In this document: positions 32,776-39,699 of the stretch, in pieces
Layout of the letters: each line of letters begins with the position of its first letter
Position numbering within the stretch: the stretch's first letter is position 1
Assembly: GCA_045650505.1 (NCBI GenBank)
Contig: JAZRRE010000010.1
Location: forward strand, 19,057 to 83,056
Source of the DNA: RGIG1681 sp045650505
Lineage (GTDB): Bacteria; Bacillota; Clostridia; Christensenellales; UBA1242
Direction: 5' to 3'
Length of the DNA stretch: 64,000 bases
Made by a program: the position numbers and the translations under genes
The notes under the pieces: generated by a model
Seen by the model: the letters and a program-made list of their open reading frames with translations, nothing else
Databases searched by the model: none
Told to the model about the DNA's origin: nothing

Positions 32776-33459
32776 ATGAATGATTTTAAATTGACAGTTG
32801 AACAGAGTGCCAAAAACACAGAAATAGTGCTTGCTTATTTTTTGCAGAAAAAAATTTATTCAGCACAAGAATTTATTGTGGGTGACGGATATGGAAAATT
32901 TCCAGACATTCGTTCAGTAGATAATTCTCTTGGTATAGAGGTTGTGCAGGCTGAATTTCCAGAAGACTTTGTTTCAAATATTATTTGGAAAAAGTATGAG
33001 AAGTTTAAGGGGAATGCAAGAAAGATTAAAACTTATGTAAAAACAAAGCTTAAATCTTTTGAAACAATGCTCTTCATAAACAAAAACAAAGTTGAGGCTT
33101 GGTCAGTGAAAAAAGCCGGTCAGACAGCATATTATTCAAGAAATATTTTTGAAAAAGCGATTTGTAAAAAACTTGAAAAATTAAATGATGGAAATTATGC
33201 TTCTATTAATGGTGAAATAAATTTAGCACTTATCAGTGTGTTTAGAGAAAAGCCTGATAAAGTGATTAGTTTAATACAACAAAAATATGCAGAAGTGCGT
33301 GATTTGTATGTTCAAATATTTAAAAAAATATTTGTGCTTTTCACAGATGCCATTTTTGAAATAGATGGCGAAAATATCACAAAATACGAACTTTCAGATG
33401 ATGAGCTTAAAACACTTGAAAAGGATTTTAAAAAGATTATAAAAAATACCAAAAAATAG
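32776..33459 (+). CDS. Possible PD-(D/E)xK-like nuclease fold protein (weak call)
   Basis: 227 aa, soluble. The stretch GKFPDIRSVDNSLGIEVVQAEF (about 39-60) has the spacing of a PD-(D/E)xK core (P-D followed by E-x-x), but the catalytic Lys is replaced, so activity is doubtful. The remainder is helical and Lys-rich, as in DNA-binding proteins. AAAAAGGACG precedes the ATG. It is the first gene of a tight three-gene operon with a phosphoribosyltransferase-like and a histidine-phosphatase gene (9-nt gaps). It may be co-transcribed from the 31728 promoter. Confidence 0.6.
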   Translation: MNDFKLTVEQSAKNTEIVLAYFLQKKIYSAQEFIVGDGYGKFPDIRSVDNSLGIEVVQAEFPEDFVSNIIWKKYEKFKGNARKIKTYVKTKLKSFETMLFINKNKVEAWSVKKAGQTAYYSRNIFEKAICKKLEKLNDGNYASINGEINLALISVFREKPDKVISLIQQKYAEVRDLYVQIFKKIFVLFTDAIFEIDGENITKYELSDDELKTLEKDFKKIIKNTKK

Positions 33460-33468
33460 GAGTTTATT

Positions 33469-33843
33469 ATGAGTCAAAAGGTTTTTGTTTCGTGGGAAGA
33501 TATTAATAAATATCTTGACGGTGTTGTTGAAGATGTGAAAAAAAGAGGTTTAAAGCCTAGTGGCGTTTATGGTGTTCCAAGAGGAGGGCTTATTTTTGCC
33601 ACAATGCTTTCTTATAAAATGGATATCCCTCTTCTTTTAAATGCAGCAAAAGATTGCATTATTATTGATGATATCGCAGATAGCGGAAGAACACTTATGC
33701 ACTTTACAAAAAACGATACACAATTTCATAAATTCTATATAACAACGATGTATTATCACGAAAGAAGTATGGTGAAACCCGACTATTTTATGTTTGAAAA
33801 GAAAGATAATTGGATTGTGTATCCTTATGAATTTGATAACTAA
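33469..33843 (+). CDS. Phosphoribosyltransferase-family protein (short)
   Basis: 124 aa, shorter than the usual 150-200. The PRPP-binding signature CIIIDDIADSGRTL (the acidic pair and SGRT loop) lies at about 62-75, and VYGVPRGGLIFA near residue 35 is the PPi-loop region (P-R-G-G). The hood region is very reduced. Candidate substrates are purine bases, as in xanthine/guanine phosphoribosyltransferases, but the size points to a divergent member. It lies 9 nt from its neighbours on both sides, in one operon with a histidine phosphatase, fitting a nucleotide-salvage or nucleotide-derivative pathway. Confidence 0.8.
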   Translation: MSQKVFVSWEDINKYLDGVVEDVKKRGLKPSGVYGVPRGGLIFATMLSYKMDIPLLLNAAKDCIIIDDIADSGRTLMHFTKNDTQFHKFYITTMYYHERSMVKPDYFMFEKKDNWIVYPYEFDN

Positions 33844-33852
33844 AGGTGAATT

Positions 33853-34398
33853 ATGGAAATTTTGGTAATGCGTCACGGAACAACTGTTTGGAATGAGAAA
33901 AAGATTGTTCAAGGACGAACAAATAACCGTTTGAGTGTGGCGGGAAAAGAAATTGCAAGCGAGAGAGCAAAAGAATTTAAAAATGAGAAAATTGACCTGA
34001 TTTTTGCCTCTCCACTTATGCGAACAATGCAAACTGCAAACATAATGAATAAATTTCATAATGTGAAAATTGTTAAAGACGAAAGAATTATAGAAATCGA
34101 CCAAGGCATTTTTGCTGGAAGAAAAAAATCGACTTTGACACCTGAAGAAATTGCATTTAAAAGGGCACAAGCAGAAGGAACAAAAATGGAAAAATTTTCT
34201 GCCGTTTTTAAAAGGTGCACAGAGTTTATTGAGTTTTTAAAAAAAGAGTATAGTGATAAAAGAATTTTGATTGTTACTCACAATATTGTTGCTAGTTTTA
34301 TTGAGCTTGCAATAAAAAATGGGTATCGCTATAGAGAAGAATATATTGATAAGCCATGCATATTTAAAAATGCAGAGCTTAAAATTTTTGAAATATAA
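33853..34398 (+). CDS. Histidine phosphatase family protein
   Basis: 181 aa. The RHG motif MRHGTTVWNEKK with catalytic His (about residue 8) is present. The second conserved Arg (SPLMRTMQTA), the acid (E/D in IEIDQGIF) and the second His (VTHNIVASF) follow in correct order, so this is a complete phosphoglycerate-mutase-like phosphatase. Substrate unknown; sugar or nucleotide phosphates are likely given the upstream phosphoribosyltransferase. Last gene of the operon; terminator follows. Confidence 0.9.
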   Translation: MEILVMRHGTTVWNEKKIVQGRTNNRLSVAGKEIASERAKEFKNEKIDLIFASPLMRTMQTANIMNKFHNVKIVKDERIIEIDQGIFAGRKKSTLTPEEIAFKRAQAEGTKMEKFSAVFKRCTEFIEFLKKEYSDKRILIVTHNIVASFIELAIKNGYRYREEYIDKPCIFKNAELKIFEI

Positions 34399-34427
34399 AA
34401 AGAAGACTAATCTAGTCTTCTTTTTTA
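34397..34427. terminator. Bidirectional terminator
   Basis: Stem AAGAAGACTA/TAGTCTTCTT between convergent genes, with A and T tracts. Confidence 0.8.
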
Positions 34428-35150
34428 ATCGGAAACTTTTGCCCTAACAGGACACTCATAACTCATTATTTCATTGAAAGGATTTCTTTCAAGATTAGGT
34501 GAAAAATAAAAATCTTCAATTGTGAAAGGTTTTGTTTGAGGATTTTGTTTCAAAAAGTCTAATGCGGATAAGAATGCTGCGATGTCAATTTTATATTGTT
34601 TTCCATCAAGTGTGATTACATTGTAATAATGGTGCATTAATCTCAAATTATTCATTTCAATAGGTTCGTTATTTGTGTTAAAACCATAAAATCCATCATA
34701 GCAATAGGCTGGTTCTTCAATAATTTCGCAATCGATGTCAAAGTCCATCGCAAAACGTTTTATTTCATTTGCAAAAATTTTGCAAGTGCCTTTTTTGAGG
34801 GCAAATATAGTTGGATAAATTTTGGCAATTTTTCCATTTCGAATATCATTATCTGCTTGATGAAGGGTAATTGCTTTTTTTGTTGGGGTGTAATAATCGT
34901 AAACTTGTTTTCTTGGAAAGGTTGCTCTGTGGTCTTCTAAAAAGCTGTAATCGTATTCGAAAAGTTTAAGATAGAGTGGGTCAACAGAGTCTATTTCTAA
35001 AATTTCACTTACCGGAAGGTTGTTTAAAAAATAGTCAACCACAAACTTAATTTGTTCAAGTTTTGTGTTAAATTGTTTTGCTTTTTCTAAAAGTTTTTCT
35101 CTGCGGGCATTATTAAACTGATAGACTTCTGCCATTTCAAAATAGTTCAT
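34425..35150 (-). CDS. Transglutaminase-like fold protein (putative)
   Basis: 241 aa, no signal peptide. A possible Cys-His-Asp triad is visible: Cys in KKGTCKIFANEIK (about 123), His in HHYYNVITLDGK, and Asp in YKIDIA, in the order seen in transglutaminase/arylamine acetyltransferase folds (G-x-C ... H-x-Y-N ... D). The rest is unrecognised. AGGAGGTG precedes the ATG. Cytoplasmic location and a single-gene unit leave the role open: a protease-like or amide-forming enzyme, or a degenerate member. Confidence 0.65.
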   Translation of the reverse strand: MNYFEMAEVYQFNNARREKLLEKAKQFNTKLEQIKFVVDYFLNNLPVSEILEIDSVDPLYLKLFEYDYSFLEDHRATFPRKQVYDYYTPTKKAITLHQADNDIRNGKIAKIYPTIFALKKGTCKIFANEIKRFAMDFDIDCEIIEEPAYCYDGFYGFNTNNEPIEMNNLRLMHHYYNVITLDGKQYKIDIAAFLSALDFLKQNPQTKPFTIEDFYFSPNLERNPFNEIMSYECPVRAKVSD

Positions 35151-35240
35151 AACACCTCCTAAAACAAAGTGATTCTATTCTACTATAATCTTATCTCTTT
35201 GTAAATAGGGGATATTGTTTTCTTTTAAAATTTTTTGCAC

Positions 35241-35270
35241 AAAAAAAGCAGTGGGGTTCACTGCTTTTTG
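35241..35270 (-). terminator. Terminator of the 35278-35700 gene
   Basis: Stem AAAGCAGTG/CACTGCTTT around GGGTT with T-rich 3' side on the minus strand. Confidence 0.75.
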
Positions 35271-35277
35271 TTTTTTA

Positions 35278-35700
35278 TTATCTTAAAATGATTGTTGTGC
35301 TGGTTGGGCAAATTTCATCACCTTCAGCTAAAACAATTTCTTGACCATGTTTATATTCTTGAACATAGTTGCCAATTCTGATGTTGAAAACTGAAGTTGC
35401 ATCGTTTGAAGCAAGAACTGTCCATTTGCCTGGTTTGATTCCGCCTTTGCCAACGTGCATTTTGTTTCTAGGTTTAATGATGATGTCGCCTTGAATGTAT
35501 GTAACATTGTCATTACCTTTTTCATCAACGATTGTTGCTTCAGGTGTATATCTTACGCCATGTTTAACAACAACTTCGTCAACTTCACGAGTTTTTTCTT
35601 CAGCACGAATTTTTGCTTTTTTAACTGTTGCGATAACTGATGAAAGAACTGTTAAAACAACAATACCAATTATCACGCCACCAATAATATAATCTACCAT
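35278..35700 (-). CDS. Single-TM protein with small beta domain
   Basis: 140 aa. N-terminal TM helix (MVDYIIGGVIIGIVVLTVLS), a charged stretch (KKAKIRAEEKTREVDE), then a beta-rich domain with many Gly turns (YTPEATIVDEKGNDNVTYI, KPGKWTVLASNDATSVFNIRI) that resembles FHA or lectin-like small folds only superficially. TTGGAGGA precedes ATG 35700, preferred to 35712. Function unknown; the hydrophilic part is probably cytoplasmic. Confidence 0.7.
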   Translation of the reverse strand: MVDYIIGGVIIGIVVLTVLSSVIATVKKAKIRAEEKTREVDEVVVKHGVRYTPEATIVDEKGNDNVTYIQGDIIIKPRNKMHVGKGGIKPGKWTVLASNDATSVFNIRIGNYVQEYKHGQEIVLAEGDEICPTSTTIILR

Positions 35701-35771
35701 ATTTTCCTCCAAGGTACTTTTAACTGATTTAAATATAGCACAATAATTTTTGTTTTTGCAACTAATTTGGT

Positions 35772-37985
35772 TTAATAGTTGAAATTTTTAACAAAGAATT
35801 TACTTTGTTTCTTGTTTATTTGTTTTAAAAGTTCAAATCTGCAATTTTTAAGTTTGATTCGCCTTATTTTATATTCACCAAGATTAGGATTTTTATAAGT
35901 TAAATCATAATTAAATTTGCAAGATGAACAAGTTGTTTTTGTTGCTGCTTTATAAGGGCAGTGGGCAAATGTCATAAGAGGAAAACTTCCACCCTCGAAA
36001 CCTATTAAATTGTTTTCTTGAATAAAACTTTCATCCGCTTCTATGCTTGCTGCGATTGTTTTGATATTTAGGGCGTTTAGGCATTTTATTGCGTAATTAT
36101 TTTTTATATTTAGAAGAGGTGAAACAATGATTTTATGACCCACCTTGCCATAATAAATTGCACTAATGTTGTTTGCGTAAAGTGTAATTTTTTCTGGAAG
36201 TTTGTTTAAAATTTCTTCAAGATAAATTCTATCTTCAAAAGAGAGAATTGTTGGAATAAAAAGTGCAAACTGTTCATTTAAAGCTTGATAAGCATTTAAA
36301 ATGTCGTTTGGCAAATAATTATCTGGTGCAAAAACATATATTGTGTTTTTGTTAATGTTTGATAGTTCGTTTATGTTTCTAAAAAGAACAACATTTGTTG
36401 GCTTTGAAATGGTTTTATTACTTTTTAAAGTGTTAAAGTTTAAATCATTAAATTTTGCATTTATATGTTCTTCGTTTTCTTTGATTATTGAGTTTTCAAG
36501 AATTGAAATAATTTCACGCCTTGCTTCATTAATTTTGCTTTTTGGAAGAAAGATGTTATCTGTTTCAAATTCAAAATTTTGAAGAATGAAAGGTGTTTCA
36601 TTTAGTTTTTCAAACTGTGTTTTAAAGTCGGTTTCGGTTGCAGGAAGTTTGCTGGCTTTTTCAAGCAAATAGTTTGATTTGAAAGTTGAATTTATGCTGT
36701 TTGCTATTGCAATAACTTCAAGAGATTTTCCTGCAAATGCATTTATTTTGATATTTATTTTTATTTTTTTGGTATTTTTTAATATTTTTTCTTCATTTTT
36801 AAAGCTTTGTGTTAAATGTACGTCAAGTCCGGCTTCAAATTTATTTTTTGTATAAATGATATATTTGTCACTACTTATATTTTCAACATTTCCAACACCA
36901 AGTGAAGCAACTTGTGTTTTTGTTTTTGAATTGATTATTTTCAAGCCATCACCGGCAGAAATCTCTCTATCAAGTTTAAGGGTTGCTTTGACTAAATCAT
37001 TTTTAAAAGGCTCAACCTTTAGCACGGTTCCAATTTTAATGCCGATATGGTTTTGGTAATCACTGAAAATAACAGGTTCTTCTTTTGTGTTTTCAAGATA
37101 TGCTGATTTATTGTAAGCACCCCTTGAATAAGTGATTTTAAGTTCTTCTTCAGCCTTGCTTAAAAAGTCTTTTGAAAAACCCCCATCTTTAATTTTTTCA
37201 AGTGCTGTTTTATAAATTTTTGTTGCGGTGGCTGTGTAGCCAGCGTGACGCATTCTGCCTTCAATTTTAAAACTTGTGACACCTGCGTTTATTAGTGTTT
37301 CAAGATTTTCAAGAAGGGAAAGGTCACGAGTGCTTAAATAATAAGAAGTCTCATTGTTTAAAGAATTTTCATAAGGAAGTCTGCAAAGTTGCAAGCATTT
37401 GCCTTCATTTCCACTTGCATTCTTTTCGAGTGAACTTAAATAGCAGTTTCCTGAAAAGGCAACACAGAGAGCACCTTGAACAAAATATTCAATTTCAAGA
37501 TTTGTGTTGTTTTTAATTTCTTTAATGTCTTCAAGTGTGGTTTCTCTTGAGAGAACTATTCTTGAAAAACCAAGTTCTTCAGCAACTTTTGCACCATTTA
37601 AATTGTGAATGCCCATTTGTGTGCTTGCGTGAAGTTCAATGCCATCAAAAGAAGATTTTAAAAGGTGAGCAACGCCAAAATCTTGAACAATGAAGGCATC
37701 AACTTTTGAGTCAATTAAAACCTTAATCATTTCAATAAATTTTTCAAAGTCTTCATTTTCGATAAGAGTGTTGACAGTGATATAAACTTTCACTCCAAAT
37801 TTATGAGCATATTTAACGTATTCACGAATATTTTCTTCTGTAAAATTTTCAGCTTTTATTCGTGCATTAAAAGATGACAGTCCAAGATAGACTGCATCTG
37901 CACCATTATTTATGTTTGCATAGAAACACTCTGGGTTTCCAGCAGGGGATAATATTTCAAGTTCGTTTAAGTTTATATTTTTCAT
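35772..37985 (-). CDS. Peptidase U32 family protein (RlhA-like, with DUF3656-like C-terminus)
   Basis: 737 aa. The N-terminal U32 barrel has LEILSPAGNPECFYANINNGADAVYLG, HASTQMGIHN, and the conserved Cys cluster GALCVAFSGNCYLS plus GKCLQLCRLPY, thought to hold an iron-sulfur cluster. The long C-terminal part includes a DUF3656-like domain and ends with CPYKAATKTTCSSCKF. Relatives such as E. coli RlhA (653 aa) and TrhP hydroxylate rRNA or tRNA pyrimidines, so an RNA-hydroxylation role is likelier than proteolysis; this is inferred from family. It follows cmk on the same strand across a terminator. Confidence 0.87.
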   Translation of the reverse strand: MKNINLNELEILSPAGNPECFYANINNGADAVYLGLSSFNARIKAENFTEENIREYVKYAHKFGVKVYITVNTLIENEDFEKFIEMIKVLIDSKVDAFIVQDFGVAHLLKSSFDGIELHASTQMGIHNLNGAKVAEELGFSRIVLSRETTLEDIKEIKNNTNLEIEYFVQGALCVAFSGNCYLSSLEKNASGNEGKCLQLCRLPYENSLNNETSYYLSTRDLSLLENLETLINAGVTSFKIEGRMRHAGYTATATKIYKTALEKIKDGGFSKDFLSKAEEELKITYSRGAYNKSAYLENTKEEPVIFSDYQNHIGIKIGTVLKVEPFKNDLVKATLKLDREISAGDGLKIINSKTKTQVASLGVGNVENISSDKYIIYTKNKFEAGLDVHLTQSFKNEEKILKNTKKIKINIKINAFAGKSLEVIAIANSINSTFKSNYLLEKASKLPATETDFKTQFEKLNETPFILQNFEFETDNIFLPKSKINEARREIISILENSIIKENEEHINAKFNDLNFNTLKSNKTISKPTNVVLFRNINELSNINKNTIYVFAPDNYLPNDILNAYQALNEQFALFIPTILSFEDRIYLEEILNKLPEKITLYANNISAIYYGKVGHKIIVSPLLNIKNNYAIKCLNALNIKTIAASIEADESFIQENNLIGFEGGSFPLMTFAHCPYKAATKTTCSSCKFNYDLTYKNPNLGEYKIRRIKLKNCRFELLKQINKKQSKFFVKNFNY

Positions 37986-37992
37986 AGCCTAT

Positions 37993-38022
37993 TAAAAAAT
38001 GATACAAGAAATGTATCATTTT
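37993..38022 (-). terminator. Terminator of cmk
   Basis: Stem AAATGATACA/TGTATCATTT; on the minus strand followed by a T-rich tract. Confidence 0.75.
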
Positions 38023-38038
38023 CCATAATAAATTTATT

Positions 38039-38719
38039 TTAAAGTTTGCCAAGTTCTTTAAGTTTTTCAACGGCAAGGTTATAACAATGTTCAATGGTTT
38101 GAGGAATTGTCATATTTGTGTTGTCAACAACAATAGAGTCATGTGTTACGACCATTCTTGAAAATTCACGGTGTGTATCACGATAATCTCTCTTTTTGAG
38201 GCTTTCAAGCACTTCAGCATAAGTGGTTTGAATTCCACGATTATAGTCATCTTGAAGTCTTCTGTTTGCTCTGCATTCAACGCTTGCATCTAAAAAGAAT
38301 TTTACATCAGCATTTGGAAGAACTTCGCTTGTGATGTTTCTTCCATCAATAACGCAGTCAAAATTTTCTGCAAATTCACGACTGATGTTGTTCATTTTTT
38401 CCATTGCATCTGGATAGATTGCAAGTTTTGAAGCGAGTCCACCCATTTTTTCACTTCTAATTTCTTTTGAAACATCTTCACGATTTAAAAGTGTGATTTG
38501 TTTGTCATCTTCAAAAACAACTTTGACTTCAAATGTTTTAATGTATTTATCAATAATGTCTTGTGTGAAGTCTTCAATGTTAAGTCTTGCAAAATATAGA
38601 CCCATTGCACGAAGAATTGCTCCTGTGTCTAAATGTTTTAAATTTAACTTTTTAGCAAGTCCTTTTGAAAGTTCACCTTTGCCACTTCCAGCGTAGCCAT
38701 CGATTGCTATATTTATCAT
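38039..38719 (-). CDS. cmk: Cytidylate kinase
   Basis: 226 aa, normal length. Phosphorylates CMP and dCMP in pyrimidine recycling. P-loop AIDGYAGSGKGELSKGLA at the N-terminus, LDTGAILRAM (CMP site), IDGRNI for the diphosphate-binding region, and RDYRDTHRE for the lid Arg residues. AAGGAGA precedes the ATG. Monocistronic by promoter and terminator. Divergent from comF; the two promoters overlap in a 120-bp interval. Confidence 0.95.
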   Translation of the reverse strand: MINIAIDGYAGSGKGELSKGLAKKLNLKHLDTGAILRAMGLYFARLNIEDFTQDIIDKYIKTFEVKVVFEDDKQITLLNREDVSKEIRSEKMGGLASKLAIYPDAMEKMNNISREFAENFDCVIDGRNITSEVLPNADVKFFLDASVECRANRRLQDDYNRGIQTTYAEVLESLKKRDYRDTHREFSRMVVTHDSIVVDNTNMTIPQTIEHCYNLAVEKLKELGKL

Positions 38720-38767
38720 AGGTTTTCTCCTTAAATTTGTAAAATTTTGTGTTTTGTTATTTTAATA

Positions 38768-38797
38768 ATACATAATAGACAAAATATTGTCAAATAT
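38768..38797 (-). promoter_or_regulatory. Promoter of cmk
   Basis: On the minus strand, TTGACA, 17 bp, TATTAT, reading from about 38797 back to about 38768. It faces away from the comF promoter. Confidence 0.7.
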
Positions 38798-38808
38798 CAG
38801 TTTTAATA

Positions 38809-38837
38809 TTGACAAAAAAATCATAAAATTGGATAAT
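38809..38837 (+). promoter_or_regulatory. Leaderless promoter of comF
   Basis: TTGACA (38809-38814), 17 bp, GATAAT (38832-38837), six bases, ATG 38844. No ribosome binding site is seen. Confidence 0.72.
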
Positions 38838-38843
38838 TGATAT

Positions 38844-39587
38844 ATGAATTTATTTAGAAAAATTAAGAAATTGTTACTCTCTATCGAAGATTCACTTTCA
38901 AAAGAACATTCTTGCATTTGTTGTGGAAATGAAATTTTAGATGGAAGTGAGTTTCAACTTTGTGAAAAATGTTTAAATAATATGCAAAAAATTAATGAAC
39001 CTATTTGTTTAAGGTGTGGTGAATCTTTAGAGAATGGTAAATTAAATTGTGAGTTTTGTGAGCATTTTAATTACGCATTTAAATCAAACAGGTCGATTTT
39101 TTATTATGATGACACATCTTCGAAAATTATTAAAGGGTTAAAATATAATCAAAGAAAATATTATGCGAAATTTATTGCAAGAATGATGACTGAAGATAAG
39201 TCAATTTTTGAAAATATTGATGTGATTACATTTGTTCCAATCAGCGGTAAAAGAAAAAGGGTTCGTGGGTTCAATCAAGCGGAAGAAATTGCAAAAGAAA
39301 TTTCAAAGATTGTTGGTATTGAAACAATTGAGTTGCTTGAGAAAGTGAAAGACAACAAAACACAAGCAGGTTTGTCACAAAAAGAAAGACTTGAAAATTT
39401 GAAAGGAACTTTTGCGGTTAAAACAGGTCTTGAAGATAAAATTGTTGGAAAGAATGTTTTGATTGTTGATGATGTTTTTACAACAGGCGCAACACTTAAT
39501 GAGTGTTCAAGTGTTTTAAAGAAGGAAAAACCAAAAGTTATTAAAACTTTAACCTTTGCAAAAACTAAATTATTTTCGATAAATTAA
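38844..39587 (+). CDS. comF: ComF family protein (amidophosphoribosyltransferase-like)
   Basis: 247 aa. N-terminal zinc-finger with CICCG and CLRCG, CEFCEH pairs, then a PRTase domain with FVPISGKRKRVRGFNQAEEIA and the PRPP signature VLIVDDVFTTGAT. This is the canonical ComF/GntX architecture; in naturally transformable bacteria it is needed for DNA uptake, and in others its role is unclear. The mRNA is predicted leaderless: the -10 ends six bases before the ATG. secA follows, separated by 112 bp with its own promoter. Confidence 0.95.
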   Translation: MNLFRKIKKLLLSIEDSLSKEHSCICCGNEILDGSEFQLCEKCLNNMQKINEPICLRCGESLENGKLNCEFCEHFNYAFKSNRSIFYYDDTSSKIIKGLKYNQRKYYAKFIARMMTEDKSIFENIDVITFVPISGKRKRVRGFNQAEEIAKEISKIVGIETIELLEKVKDNKTQAGLSQKERLENLKGTFAVKTGLEDKIVGKNVLIVDDVFTTGATLNECSSVLKKEKPKVIKTLTFAKTKLFSIN

Positions 39588-39640
39588 GCATAAATTTGAT
39601 AAAAAATTAGAGCTACTTAAAAAATAAAATGATACTAAAC

Positions 39641-39669
39641 TTTACATTTTGGTTAAAATAATGTAATAT
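39641..39669 (+). promoter_or_regulatory. Promoter of secA
   Basis: TTTACA (39641-39646), 17 bp, TAATAT (39664-39669). Confidence 0.65.
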
Positions 39670-39699
39670 GTTAGTGATTTATAAATAAAAGGGGAAATT

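Noticed and set aside
35772..37985. U32 protein as a collagenase-type protease
   Set aside because: Domain order with a Cys cluster and DUF3656-like region fits the RNA-hydroxylating RlhA/TrhP group better.
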